Shown here: positions 16,121 to 25,060 of the stretch, in pieces
Numbering within the stretch: the first letter of the stretch is position 1
How the letters are laid out: each line of letters starts with the position of its first letter
Assembly: GCA_045576455.1 (NCBI GenBank)
Contig: JAZNGM010000035.1
Location: forward strand, 1 to 64,000
Source: RGIG4034 sp045576455
Lineage (GTDB): Bacteria; Bacillota; Clostridia; Lachnospirales; Lachnospiraceae
DNA: 64,000 nt
Direction: 5' to 3'
The notes under the pieces: model-generated
Told to the model about the DNA's origin: nothing
The model's input: only the letters and a program-made list of their open reading frames with translations
Databases searched by the model: none
Position numbers and translations under genes: made by a program

Positions 16121-17203
16121 CTATTTTTTCGATAGCAGCTTCCCTATTTTTCCCTTAACCATATATAATAAGCTCACTATTCCATTTCCAACATCACGTA
16201 TATTCCATTTCCGGTTTCTCCAAAGCTTAATGAGAAGAACGGTAATAAATACTACCGGAATACCTAAAAAGATTATTCTAAATAAAAATACTATCGCAAG
16301 AACATCCTCAGTAACTCTTGCAACATTCTCCCAGTAAGGATATGAAACCCCATTTAATCTCATGGAACGGTCAAAAAAGTGCTGCAGCTTATTGAACAGT
16401 TCTTTCGCAGAAAATCTATCTGTATTTTCTACAACTTCACAATCCTCAACACCAATATTATCTTTAACCTTATCCTTCGCATATCCGCTTATCGGATTTG
16501 GCATAACAACTTCATAGGTTGAAATTCCCTGACTCATTCCATACTTTTCAAGCGAATTATAGGACATATATATGGTGGACTTCGAAAGCCCTGCTTTCTT
16601 ATAAAGCTTACTCTGATTTCTGTGTACTACACCGAGAACGGTATGGGGAACGTTACGTATCATAACCGTTTTTCCCACAACATTTGAGGAACCAAAAAGC
16701 GTCCACGCCGCTTCTTCGTCTATAATGACATAATCCTGCATGATGTAGTCACTGCTAAAATAAGTTCCGTTAACAAGTTTAAGCGGATGGAACATAAAAA
16801 AGTCACCCGAAACGCCTATTGCATTTAACGATAACGATGATTTTTCACTCGATACAAATACTGTGCCTTCTGCGCTATAAGCATCCACAAACAATCTTGC
16901 ATCTTCACTGTCTGCTGCAATAGAATCCTGACGGAGCAAATCGGTCAGCTTATACTTAAACTCCATTAAAGTATAATCCGTTACCTGTCCGGAACTACCA
17001 AAGAAACAGCTTATTTGCGAATACCCATTCTTATCAGACCAACGTTTTGCCATGTGTTGGTCTGTCAGTTTTTCTATGCGTATATTACTGTAAATGGTAA
17101 GACCCACAAATATAAGGAATGATATGAATCCTACCAGACACAACACTATCCTTTTCTTTGTGAATCGTGATAAAAATTGTTTCATGGCAATCCTAATCTG
17201 CAA
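16121..17203 (-). CDS. MacB-like periplasmic core membrane protein
   Basis: A 360-residue protein: one N-terminal helix (about 18-38), an extracellular domain (about 40-300) resembling the MacB periplasmic core domain (GVSGDFFMFHPLKLVNGTYF, VIIDEEAAWTLFGSSNVVGKTVMI, HTVLGVVH), then one helix (about 305-330) and a basic tail. True MacB/FtsX permeases have three more helices after the core; here only one is present, so this is a partial or specialised form rather than a whole permease. Its start overlaps the end of the HlyD-like gene by 11 bases, which suggests coupling. It probably works with that adaptor at the cell surface. Confidence 0.75.
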   Translation of the reverse strand: MQIRIAMKQFLSRFTKKRIVLCLVGFISFLIFVGLTIYSNIRIEKLTDQHMAKRWSDKNGYSQISCFFGSSGQVTDYTLMEFKYKLTDLLRQDSIAADSEDARLFVDAYSAEGTVFVSSEKSSLSLNAIGVSGDFFMFHPLKLVNGTYFSSDYIMQDYVIIDEEAAWTLFGSSNVVGKTVMIRNVPHTVLGVVHRNQSKLYKKAGLSKSTIYMSYNSLEKYGMSQGISTYEVVMPNPISGYAKDKVKDNIGVEDCEVVENTDRFSAKELFNKLQHFFDRSMRLNGVSYPYWENVARVTEDVLAIVFLFRIIFLGIPVVFITVLLIKLWRNRKWNIRDVGNGIVSLLYMVKGKIGKLLSKK

Positions 17204-18929
17204 GTCTTACTTGCTTTCCTTCTACTACAGGTTTTGTTGATGTTGTAATAACATATTCGTATCCGTACAATGCACCGGTAATCGCTGATTGTGTATCATC
17301 AGATGCCAGTACTTCCACGCCTACACGTGTCGCAATATATCTGTTACCAAGAGGACTACTCTTAGATTCAACAATGAGAATAAATTTTCCGTCATTATCT
17401 TCTCTAATAGCACTCTTTGGAACAATAAGTTCATAAAATTCACTCTTCTGTCCAAGAGACAAGGTAAGGGACTGATCCGCTACCAAGCCTGTTCCTGTCA
17501 AAGAAAACTCTAATAATTTACTTTTTGCAGGATCATTCGGGTCCGGTTTAATGGCAATCAGGGTTGCCGTTACATCTTCATAATACCAACCGTTCACTAT
17601 TTCTGCCATGTCACCGACGTTGACCTTTTGCGCCTGCTGGTTCGTTACGCTAAAGGACAATATATAGCCTCTGTCCTCCGGCTGGATTACTGCAACAATA
17701 CTATCTGCATATGCTTCCTGTCCGGAAGAAAAATTCACATTAATAAGGTTTCCTGAAATGGGTGCCTCAATGGTTGTTCCCGTTGTATTCTGCTTTAATT
17801 TTTCTACCAGCTTTTTCTGTTCTTCTATCTGGTCATACTTATCACCCAAAGATATTTCCTGCTGTATTTTGGTAACAAGCTCCGTCTTTGCGTCCTGTGC
17901 CTCTGCCAAAGTTTGATTTGCACTTGCCAAATTCATCTCTGCTGTTGCCAACTGTAAACGGAGATTTTGTACGGTAGCTTCCGTTGTCTCTGTTGCCTGC
18001 TTATCTGCTAAAGCTTTCTTGGCATTCTCAAGTGCAACGGTCGCATTTTTTACATTATTGGTTGCCGTCTGCACATTCATGGAAGAATTACTATAACTAT
18101 TGTAAATTAAAGTAATATTATCATAATTAGATTTTGCATTTGTAACTGCGGTTTGTAATATATCTGCCTGTGAAGGGTCTGTATTATTACTCCATGCATT
18201 ATAAGCATCAAGATATGCCTGATATGCTGTCGCGACATCCATTCCGCAAGCCTCATAATTTGCTTTTGACACTTCATAGCTGCTTATAACATCTTCGTAA
18301 TAAGCCTGCGCATTGGTTAACGCCGTTTCGGCATTTCTGACTGCCAGTTCTTCTGCAGAAGTATCTACATAAGAAGCATCAATTATATTAAGCTGATTAT
18401 TTAAATCATTAACCTTTTTCTGCCAATTATCTACATTTTTCTGTGCATTATCCACCTTATTGGTTGCATCATCCAACTTACTTCTGTATTGGGAAAGCGA
18501 TGTTGTTTTTCCGTTCTGGACATGATTATAAACATCTGCACTGATATCACCTGTTAACAACTCAAGTTCAAAAGATTGAATAAGGCTATCCAATTCCTTT
18601 TGCGCATTAATGAGTTCCGTACTGTCCTTATCCTCTAAGGTAAATAATACGTCACCCTTTTGTACAAAATCACCTCTTCTGAAATGTACACTCTGAATCA
18701 CACGGCTTTCCTTGATTTCAACATTGTATGGGTCACTTGCCTGAATAATTCCGGTTCCCCTGATTCTTGCAGAAATGGACCCGGCCGATACATATTGTGT
18801 TGCAACTTCCGGAAGCGAATAATTCATAATTGTATTTGAAAAGAAGGTTAATATGAGCATTACAGCCAGAAAAACAATGGCTATATTCTTTATCCAATCT
18901 TTTCTTTTTCTTTTATCGTTCTCTTTCAT
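17193..18929 (-). CDS. HlyD/MFP-type periplasmic adaptor subunit
   Basis: A 578-residue membrane fusion protein. One transmembrane helix (about 14-33) is followed by a barrel-sandwich half (GTGIIQASDPYNVEIKESRV, FRRGDFVQKGDVLFTLEDKD), a very long Ala/Asn-rich coiled coil (about 100-385), the second lipoyl half (TTIEAPISGNLINVNFSSGQ), and beta-barrel and membrane-proximal parts to the end. In Gram-positive cells such adaptors work with MacB-like exporters. Its position inside an operon of sugar-type importer genes is unusual. The coiled coil is longer than in short MFPs and could reach through the cell wall. Confidence 0.85.
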   Translation of the reverse strand: MKENDKRKRKDWIKNIAIVFLAVMLILTFFSNTIMNYSLPEVATQYVSAGSISARIRGTGIIQASDPYNVEIKESRVIQSVHFRRGDFVQKGDVLFTLEDKDSTELINAQKELDSLIQSFELELLTGDISADVYNHVQNGKTTSLSQYRSKLDDATNKVDNAQKNVDNWQKKVNDLNNQLNIIDASYVDTSAEELAVRNAETALTNAQAYYEDVISSYEVSKANYEACGMDVATAYQAYLDAYNAWSNNTDPSQADILQTAVTNAKSNYDNITLIYNSYSNSSMNVQTATNNVKNATVALENAKKALADKQATETTEATVQNLRLQLATAEMNLASANQTLAEAQDAKTELVTKIQQEISLGDKYDQIEEQKKLVEKLKQNTTGTTIEAPISGNLINVNFSSGQEAYADSIVAVIQPEDRGYILSFSVTNQQAQKVNVGDMAEIVNGWYYEDVTATLIAIKPDPNDPAKSKLLEFSLTGTGLVADQSLTLSLGQKSEFYELIVPKSAIREDNDGKFILIVESKSSPLGNRYIATRVGVEVLASDDTQSAITGALYGYEYVITTSTKPVVEGKQVRLAD

Positions 18930-18941
18930 TTTTCTACCTCT

Positions 18942-19844
18942 CTACCCTTTTATAGCGCCTTGATATGTTATACCCTCTACCAGGTACTCTTCACCGTAGA
19001 AAAATACCAGAAGGGACGGAATCATATAAATCGTAGCAACTGCAAATGCAAGACCGACTTCACCCGCATTTATTTGTGATAAGAACACCGATAACGGATG
19101 CTTTTCAGGATTTGCAAGCAAAATTAGCGGCTGCTCCACCATATTCCAATAATCAATAAAAATAAGTATTGCGACGGAACACATGCATCCTTTACATAGC
19201 GGATAACATATTTTACGGAAAATCTGCCATTCCCCGGCACCATCTATTTTAGCTGCTTCTATATAAGAAACCGGTATTTTCCGCATATACTTTGTTAACA
19301 GATACACTGCAAACGGAGAAAAAATGCCCGGCAACCATATAGACCAGTAGGTATCAAGTATATTCAACCAATCCGATACCAAGTAGTTTGGTACAAGCGT
19401 TACCTGATATGGCATCAGCATTAAAATTATGTAAGCAAAAAATATAATCTCTTTCAGCTTTCCCCTATATCTTGCAAAGCTATATGATGCAAGAAGCGCT
19501 ACCGCAATCTGGAATACTACGATTGGAACAACTAATATAACGGAATTCCAAAACTTCAATAAGTATTCAGGACTTTTAAATAATACCGTTATATACTGAT
19601 TAGCTGAAACTATATCCGGAAGGAATTTTAGATTTACCACATCCGAAATGTATGTTTTCCCGCCCGAGTCACTCTGTTGGAACACAACGCCGTAATTGGA
19701 GGATATTTCCGATTGTTGCATAAACGAATTTGAGATGGTCAGTACAATCGGCATTAAAAATATCACGGCAAAGAAAATTAGTATAAGAAATATTATTGTT
19801 CTTCCAACTGCTTTTCTTAATTTATTAACCTTTTTTATCTGCAT
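18942..19844 (-). CDS. Carbohydrate ABC transporter permease (MalG/UgpE-like)
   Basis: A 300-residue inner-membrane permease with six likely helices. The EAA loop that contacts the ATPase is YIEAAKIDGAGEWQIFRKICYPLCKG (read as YIEAAKIDGAG then IFRKICYP), typical of the MalG branch. The large extracellular loop after helix 1 is longer than usual. It starts in a TAATG overlap with the stop of the MalF-like gene, so the two are coupled and form the channel heterodimer. No ATPase gene is in the operon; a shared MsmK-type ATPase elsewhere is likely. Confidence 0.92.
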   Translation of the reverse strand: MQIKKVNKLRKAVGRTIIFLILIFFAVIFLMPIVLTISNSFMQQSEISSNYGVVFQQSDSGGKTYISDVVNLKFLPDIVSANQYITVLFKSPEYLLKFWNSVILVVPIVVFQIAVALLASYSFARYRGKLKEIIFFAYIILMLMPYQVTLVPNYLVSDWLNILDTYWSIWLPGIFSPFAVYLLTKYMRKIPVSYIEAAKIDGAGEWQIFRKICYPLCKGCMCSVAILIFIDYWNMVEQPLILLANPEKHPLSVFLSQINAGEVGLAFAVATIYMIPSLLVFFYGEEYLVEGITYQGAIKG

Positions 19845-20746
19845 TATCCTTCCACATCCTTTCCAAAGTGATTCTCTACGATGAAGAGGGCACCTATAAT
19901 AACAATCATTACAAGCGACATAAGGATAGCTGCTGCAGACAATTTCTGATAATCCAGCGATAAGAACGTATTGTTCATAAAATGCTGCAACATATATATA
20001 CTGTCAAACGGATATTTACCGGTCAGAAGATAAATCTCTCTAAATACCTTAAAGGAATTTATTAATGACATGATTGTAACAAAAAGGATAGTTGACGATA
20101 AATATCTGATTTTAATCTTGGTAAATATTTTAATGGCGGAAGCACTTTCTAACCTTGCTACCTCAATAATATCGCTCGGTATGTTAGATAATGCAGCCAT
20201 AAATAAAATCATATTGTATCCGAGGTTTTTCCATAAGAACAAAATGACTATTACAATCTGCGCTTGCGGGGACTTTAACCAGTCAATCCCTTCCGCACCA
20301 AACTTGCCCATCAGCTCATTCACAACACCGTTATCATGGAACAAAACCTGCCAGATTAATACGATGGAAGCAATCGGCACCATAAGCGGACTTAAGAAAA
20401 ATGACCTTAACTGGCTTTTAAACGGAATCTTGCTTTCCAACATGATAGCTAAAAGTAAAGATAACACTACCGCAAGCGGCACCGCTACAAGGGAAAACAA
20501 ACCGGTATTTTTTGCCGCGATTTTAAAAGCATTATTATCAAGCAGTTTGGAATAGTTTTCAAACCAGACAACGTTTGCTGACACCGGGTTATCTATAAAA
20601 GAATAATAGATTACCACGCCAAAAGGTATGACAAAGAAAAGAAGAACACCAAGGAGGCTTGGTGCCAGATACAGCACCGAGCCTACGTGTTCCCTAAATT
20701 TTCTATTAAACAGAACTTTTTTCTTTCCCATTTTACAAAACCTCAT
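19844..20746 (-). CDS. Sugar ABC transporter permease (MalF/UgpA-like)
   Basis: A 300-residue permease with six likely helices; LAPSLLGVLLFFVIPFGVVIYYSF is the first membrane region (shown in part: SLLGVLLFFVIPFG). The EAA loop is IIEVARLESASAIKIFTKIK. It belongs to the CUT1 group of importers for oligosaccharides and related solutes. It lies 23 bases after the first solute-binding gene and overlaps the MalG-like gene. Confidence 0.92.
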   Translation of the reverse strand: MRFCKMGKKKVLFNRKFREHVGSVLYLAPSLLGVLLFFVIPFGVVIYYSFIDNPVSANVVWFENYSKLLDNNAFKIAAKNTGLFSLVAVPLAVVLSLLLAIMLESKIPFKSQLRSFFLSPLMVPIASIVLIWQVLFHDNGVVNELMGKFGAEGIDWLKSPQAQIVIVILFLWKNLGYNMILFMAALSNIPSDIIEVARLESASAIKIFTKIKIRYLSSTILFVTIMSLINSFKVFREIYLLTGKYPFDSIYMLQHFMNNTFLSLDYQKLSAAAILMSLVMIVIIGALFIVENHFGKDVEG

Positions 20747-20769
20747 GAAATCCCTTTAACTTACACAAA

Positions 20770-23022
20770 CTATTTTATTTCATTTAAATACAGATTAACT
20801 CTGCTCTGCAAGATTTCTGCGATATCTTTTGCCGATTTTTTCCCTTCAAAAAATGCCGGCAATTCTTCTTCAATAATCTGTAAAATATTTATATCATATG
20901 TTATCGTACCGTCGATAGATTCAATAAGTCCCATTAACTCATCATAATCCTTCTTGGTTGCCACCGGTATGGTTATCTCAACGCCATTTACAATCATGGT
21001 ATTTTCATATTCAACAAGATTACCGTTTTCATCCTCATAGGTATCAGGCTTCATATCTTCTTCAAGACGCTCTTTTAATACCTTCTTATGTACCGGAAGA
21101 CCGTAGAAAGTTTTCTGATTCTCTTCACTGAAAAACATCTTGATGAATTCCCATGCAGCATCCTTATACTTGCTTTTCTTAAATATCGCTATCGGGGAAA
21201 TATCACTACTAGCCATATGACCGCTTCCTTCGGAAACCGGAAAACCAACCAGTGTTGCCGTTTCACCCAACAATGCTTTATCATACATTAAGCCTTCAAG
21301 ACCACTTATGTATACACTCAGGGCTAAAGTTTTATCCTCACGGTATGTTGCCATGTAATCGGCATCTTCATCATATTCCATTTTATACGGACAGTTTTTT
21401 GAAAACTCTAATAAATCAATAAATTCCTGTGAGTTTAAATTACACGTTCCATTTCCGAAATCAATATACCGGTCCATATTGTAGATAAAGAACATGGAAA
21501 ATATCGTCTCCGGTTCAAAATACTCACTAAACTCTTCGATTTGCGGATTTTCCTCTAAAATCTTGCGTACATCTTCTAAGGTCCATGACTTTTTCCCATT
21601 TAAGAACTTATCTTTTACTAAAAATGTATCGATGGAAAAAGATGGTGTCAGTGCATACACAATTTTATCGGTCTTATTAATGGTTAATATATTTTCTACA
21701 TAATTATTTATGTCAAAATCTTTATCTTCATCCAAATATGGTCTTAAGTCTTCTAATAACCCTTTGGCTATATAACTTTGCAGATTATCCATAGCATTTA
21801 CCATTAACATATCTAGCTTTCCTGCAAGTATATCATTGTTAAGCTTGGCTATGCAATCATCATACTCTAAATCCTCAATACCATATTCCATTACCTTAAT
21901 TTTATATTCTTCATTAGCTTTATTGAATTCAACTACCTGTTTCTTTATTTCATCTCCCACATAAAATCCGCCTAAAACAAGCTCCTTCTTAGCAGTAACC
22001 TCAGAACTGTCTTTTTTGATAAAAGAAACTAAAGTCACCTTTTCTTTCATACCGGATGCATCAGAGGATGCGTTAACCATATAGAAATTTCCATTTTCCC
22101 CTGTACCCATTGCATATACATGTTCCGGCACAATGTTACAATCCAACCAGTTAAAAATTTCTTTCTTATTACCGGAAACCGTATCATAACTTACTATACC
22201 TTTATCACCTGCAACATATACTTCTTTGCCTTCTCCGGCAAAAATTGCATTCTCCATATAAGTGGTAGGGAAATCACTTAATTCCTTTCCGTAATCCTTA
22301 GCATCCACATCAACCGGTCTTACCACAAAACCATATCCATCCGGCGTGTCCCCGTGGTAAGCAACAAGAACCGTACCGTCTCCGGTCATTCCGATGCCTT
22401 CAATCCAATTACCGTCTTTCTTCGTAAAAAGAATTTTTCCTTCTTTATCCAATACGTAGAATCCATCTCCCGGTACATCACCGTACATATAACCGTTATC
22501 ATCTACAACAAAATAATTCGCATAAAAGTATTCCGAATTAAGGGCATCTCTTACCGCATTGACATTCATGTCAGTAATCTTGTTGCCATTTCCGTCATAT
22601 TTTACAATAAGATAATCTTCTCTTATTGTCTCATATGTAATCTCATCATATTCCGCGTCAACCATAAAGCAATAAATAAATCCTTCATTATCAATTGCAA
22701 ATGCCATAACATTGGAATCCATTGTTAACGGGATGGAAAAAGAGCTCTTAGTTCCATCTATGAGAGATCTCTTAACCAGAAAACTCTCGTGCGTTTCTAC
22801 CTCGTAATCAATATGTTCTTCTAAATAATATAAATAATCCCCTCTTATTTTGAAATTATGTACATATGCATCCTCAGAGATGTCAATATCCTCAAACTGT
22901 GTGGTATAAACATATTTATTCCCACCTTTTTCATCCGAATCCTTTTTGCCGCATCCGCAAAAAGACAACACAAGTACCAACAATAATATCATTGGCACAA
23001 TTCTAAAACATTTCTTTTTCAT
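20770..23022 (-). CDS. Extracellular solute-binding lipoprotein with N-terminal propeller-like domain
   Basis: A 750-residue lipoprotein; the signal ends at LSFCGC, lipidated at Cys24. Residues about 45-350 are propeller-like repeats (DNEGFIYCFMVD, DNGYMYGDVPGDGFYVLD, TGDGTVLVAYHGD), and about 355-750 form the solute-binding lobe (LVLGGFYVGDEIKKQVVEFN, NNDILAGKLDMLMVN, WEFIKMFFSEENQ). It ends in a helix also found in the other three lipoproteins of this window (AEILQSRVNLYLNE). It is the first gene of the operon, behind AAAAGGAG and a near-consensus promoter. The ligand is unknown. Confidence 0.87.
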   Translation of the reverse strand: MKKKCFRIVPMILLLVLVLSFCGCGKKDSDEKGGNKYVYTTQFEDIDISEDAYVHNFKIRGDYLYYLEEHIDYEVETHESFLVKRSLIDGTKSSFSIPLTMDSNVMAFAIDNEGFIYCFMVDAEYDEITYETIREDYLIVKYDGNGNKITDMNVNAVRDALNSEYFYANYFVVDDNGYMYGDVPGDGFYVLDKEGKILFTKKDGNWIEGIGMTGDGTVLVAYHGDTPDGYGFVVRPVDVDAKDYGKELSDFPTTYMENAIFAGEGKEVYVAGDKGIVSYDTVSGNKKEIFNWLDCNIVPEHVYAMGTGENGNFYMVNASSDASGMKEKVTLVSFIKKDSSEVTAKKELVLGGFYVGDEIKKQVVEFNKANEEYKIKVMEYGIEDLEYDDCIAKLNNDILAGKLDMLMVNAMDNLQSYIAKGLLEDLRPYLDEDKDFDINNYVENILTINKTDKIVYALTPSFSIDTFLVKDKFLNGKKSWTLEDVRKILEENPQIEEFSEYFEPETIFSMFFIYNMDRYIDFGNGTCNLNSQEFIDLLEFSKNCPYKMEYDEDADYMATYREDKTLALSVYISGLEGLMYDKALLGETATLVGFPVSEGSGHMASSDISPIAIFKKSKYKDAAWEFIKMFFSEENQKTFYGLPVHKKVLKERLEEDMKPDTYEDENGNLVEYENTMIVNGVEITIPVATKKDYDELMGLIESIDGTITYDINILQIIEEELPAFFEGKKSAKDIAEILQSRVNLYLNEIK

Positions 23023-23056
23023 AAAAATTCTCCTTTTACTTAATTCCTATAAATTC

Positions 23057-23085
23057 ATCATAAAGTGTGTATATTCTTACGTCAA
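23057..23085 (-). promoter_or_regulatory. Promoter of the six-gene transport operon
   Basis: TTGACG (23080-23085) and TATGAT (23057-23062) on the minus strand with a 17-base spacer, 35 bases before the first ATG. Confidence 0.75.
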
Positions 23086-23095
23086 CAGTCATAAT

Positions 23096-23123
23096 CCTTA
23101 ACATTTCTTAAGAAAATCTTAAA
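23096..23123 (-). promoter_or_regulatory. TTAAG repeat operator upstream of the transport operon
   Basis: On the minus strand three TTAAG units follow each other at 10-11 base steps (TTAAGATTTTC, TTAAGAAATG, TTAAGGATT), ending about 10 bases before the -35 box. This is the position and spacing expected of an OmpR-type activator site. A close copy of the core (TCTTAAGAAAYGTTAAG) lies before the gene at 53001-53462. Confidence 0.5.
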
Positions 23124-23165
23124 TCTACTCTAGCATATCCATTAATCGAGTATATGTAAATCAAA

Positions 23166-23208
23166 AGCCGGTAATGCGTGAACAATTTCTGTCCATTCAT
23201 TACCGGCT
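23166..23208 (-). terminator. Terminator of the transketolase operon
   Basis: AGCCGGTAATG and CATTACCGGCT form an 11-bp stem, followed on the minus strand by TTTTGATTT, 24 bases after the transketolase stop. Confidence 0.85.
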
Positions 23209-23231
23209 AAAATCCAGTTTAATTAATTAAA

Positions 23232-24179
23232 CTATTTTACAAAATCTTTTACCTTAGCATAGATACCGTCAGCATCGATTCCGTATTTCTTAACAAGTGC
23301 TCCTGCAGAACCTGACTCACCAAAGATATCATTCATACCAATACGTAACATCTTTGTTGGGCAGTTTTCGCTTAAGAATTCTGAAACAGCACCACCAAGA
23401 CCACCAATTACAGAATGCTCTTCAACAGTTACAATCTTACCTGTTTCCTTAGCTGCCTTTAAGATGAGCTCTTCATCTAACGGCTTAATTGTGTGGATAT
23501 TGATAACTCTTGCACTGATTCCGTCTTCTGCAAGCTTTTCTGCTGCAAGCATAGCTTCACATACACAGATACCTGTAGCAACGATAGTAACATCGCTACC
23601 ATCCATCATGGTAATACCCTTACCGATTTCAAACTTGTAATCAGCATTATCATTAATAACAGGAACTGCTGCACGTCCGAAACGGATATATACTGGTCCG
23701 TCATATTCTACGGCTGCTCTAACTGCTGCCTTAGCTTCGATATCATCTGAAGGACACATAACTACCATTCCCGGAATAACTCTCATAAGTGCAAGGTCTT
23801 CATTACACTGATGGCTTGCACCATCTTCACCTACTGTGATTCCGGCATGTGTTGCTCCAATTTTAACATTAAGGTGTGGATAAGCCACTGAATTACGAAC
23901 CTGTTCAAAAGCACGTCCTGCTGCAAACATAGCAAATGAACTTACGAAAGGAATCTTACCTGTTGTTGCAAGTCCTGCTGCAATACCTACCATGTTAGCT
24001 TCTGCGATACCACAGTCGATATGTCTGTCCGGAAAAGCTTTCTTAAAAATACCTGTTTTTGTTGCTCCTGCAAGGTCTGCATCTAATACAACAAGGTTAG
24101 GATATTCTGCTCCTACTTCTGCAAGCGCATTACCGTAACTTTCTCTTGTAGCAATTTTCTTACTCATATCTATTGGCAT
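23232..24179 (-). CDS. Transketolase C-terminal subunit
   Basis: A 315-residue protein with the pyrimidine-binding domain of thiamine diphosphate enzymes (about 8-170: LDADLAGATKTGIF, DCGIAEANMVGIAAGLA, FVSSFAMFAAGRAFEQVRNSVAY) and the transketolase C-terminal domain (about 190-310). In the split form it pairs with the N-terminal subunit encoded just upstream to make one active enzyme of the non-oxidative pentose phosphate pathway. The catalytic Glu is in CGIAEANM. The two genes overlap by 10 bases, which favours equal synthesis. Confidence 0.95.
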   Translation of the reverse strand: MPIDMSKKIATRESYGNALAEVGAEYPNLVVLDADLAGATKTGIFKKAFPDRHIDCGIAEANMVGIAAGLATTGKIPFVSSFAMFAAGRAFEQVRNSVAYPHLNVKIGATHAGITVGEDGASHQCNEDLALMRVIPGMVVMCPSDDIEAKAAVRAAVEYDGPVYIRFGRAAVPVINDNADYKFEIGKGITMMDGSDVTIVATGICVCEAMLAAEKLAEDGISARVINIHTIKPLDEELILKAAKETGKIVTVEEHSVIGGLGGAVSEFLSENCPTKMLRIGMNDIFGESGSAGALVKKYGIDADGIYAKVKDFVK

Positions 24180-25003
24180 AATGCGTCACCTACTTTCTTC
24201 AGATCTTCCATAGCAACTGCGTACTGCTCGTCGTTAGGAGCTGTACCATGCCATGATGACTGATTCTCCATAAAGGATACACCCTTACCTTTTACCGTCT
24301 TTGTAATAATACAGGTTGGCTGTCCCTTTGTCTCACGTGCTTCCTTAAATGCTGCACGGATTGCATCAAAGTCATGTCCGTCAATTGTGATTACATGGAA
24401 ATTGAATGCTTCAAACTTCTTATCAATAGGGTATGGTGAACATACATCTTCGATTTTACCATCAATCTGAAGTCCGTTGTTATCAACGATAATTACAAGG
24501 TTGTCTAAGTTGCGGTGTCCTGCGAACATTGCTGCTTCCCAGATCTGTCCTTCCTGGATTTCACCATCACCACATAAGCAATATGTACGATAATCTTTTC
24601 CATCCATTTTAGCAGAAAGTGCCATTCCCACTGCTGCTGAAATACCCTGTCCAAGAGAACCGCTGCTCATGTCAACACCCGGTACATGCTGTAAACAAGG
24701 ATGTCCCTGTAAATAAGAACCTAATTTACGAAGTGTTTTTAAATCCTCAACCGGGAAATATCCTCTGTTAGCAAGTGCTGAATAAAGTCCCGGAGCTGTA
24801 TGTCCTTTTGATAATACAAAACGGTCACGATCCGGTGCTTTCTGGTTCTTCGGGTCAATATTCATTTCTTCAAAATAGAGAAATGTAAAAATATCTGCAG
24901 CTGACAATGATCCGCCCGGATGTCCGGCCTTCGCACTGTGTACAGCAGTAACAATGCCCTTACGAACTTCATTAGCTGTTTTTTGAAGCTCAAGATTGTT
25001 CAT
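24170..25003 (-). CDS. Transketolase N-terminal subunit
   Basis: About 277 residues holding the pyrophosphate-binding half of transketolase. GHPGGSLSAADIFTFLYF and the metal-thiamine diphosphate motif GDGEIQEGQIWEAAMFA ending in VDNNGLQ are clear. It pairs with the C-terminal subunit encoded next. The start at 25003 (MNNLELQ) has GGAGGAGA just before it; an ATG 15 codons upstream does not, so it is not used. Split transketolases are common in Clostridia and archaea. Confidence 0.95.
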   Translation of the reverse strand: MNNLELQKTANEVRKGIVTAVHSAKAGHPGGSLSAADIFTFLYFEEMNIDPKNQKAPDRDRFVLSKGHTAPGLYSALANRGYFPVEDLKTLRKLGSYLQGHPCLQHVPGVDMSSGSLGQGISAAVGMALSAKMDGKDYRTYCLCGDGEIQEGQIWEAAMFAGHRNLDNLVIIVDNNGLQIDGKIEDVCSPYPIDKKFEAFNFHVITIDGHDFDAIRAAFKEARETKGQPTCIITKTVKGKGVSFMENQSSWHGTAPNDEQYAVAMEDLKKVGDALCQ

Positions 25004-25060
25004 AACGTCTCCTCCATTAAAAATAAAAAATGTCATTAATAAATACATATTAACACATCT

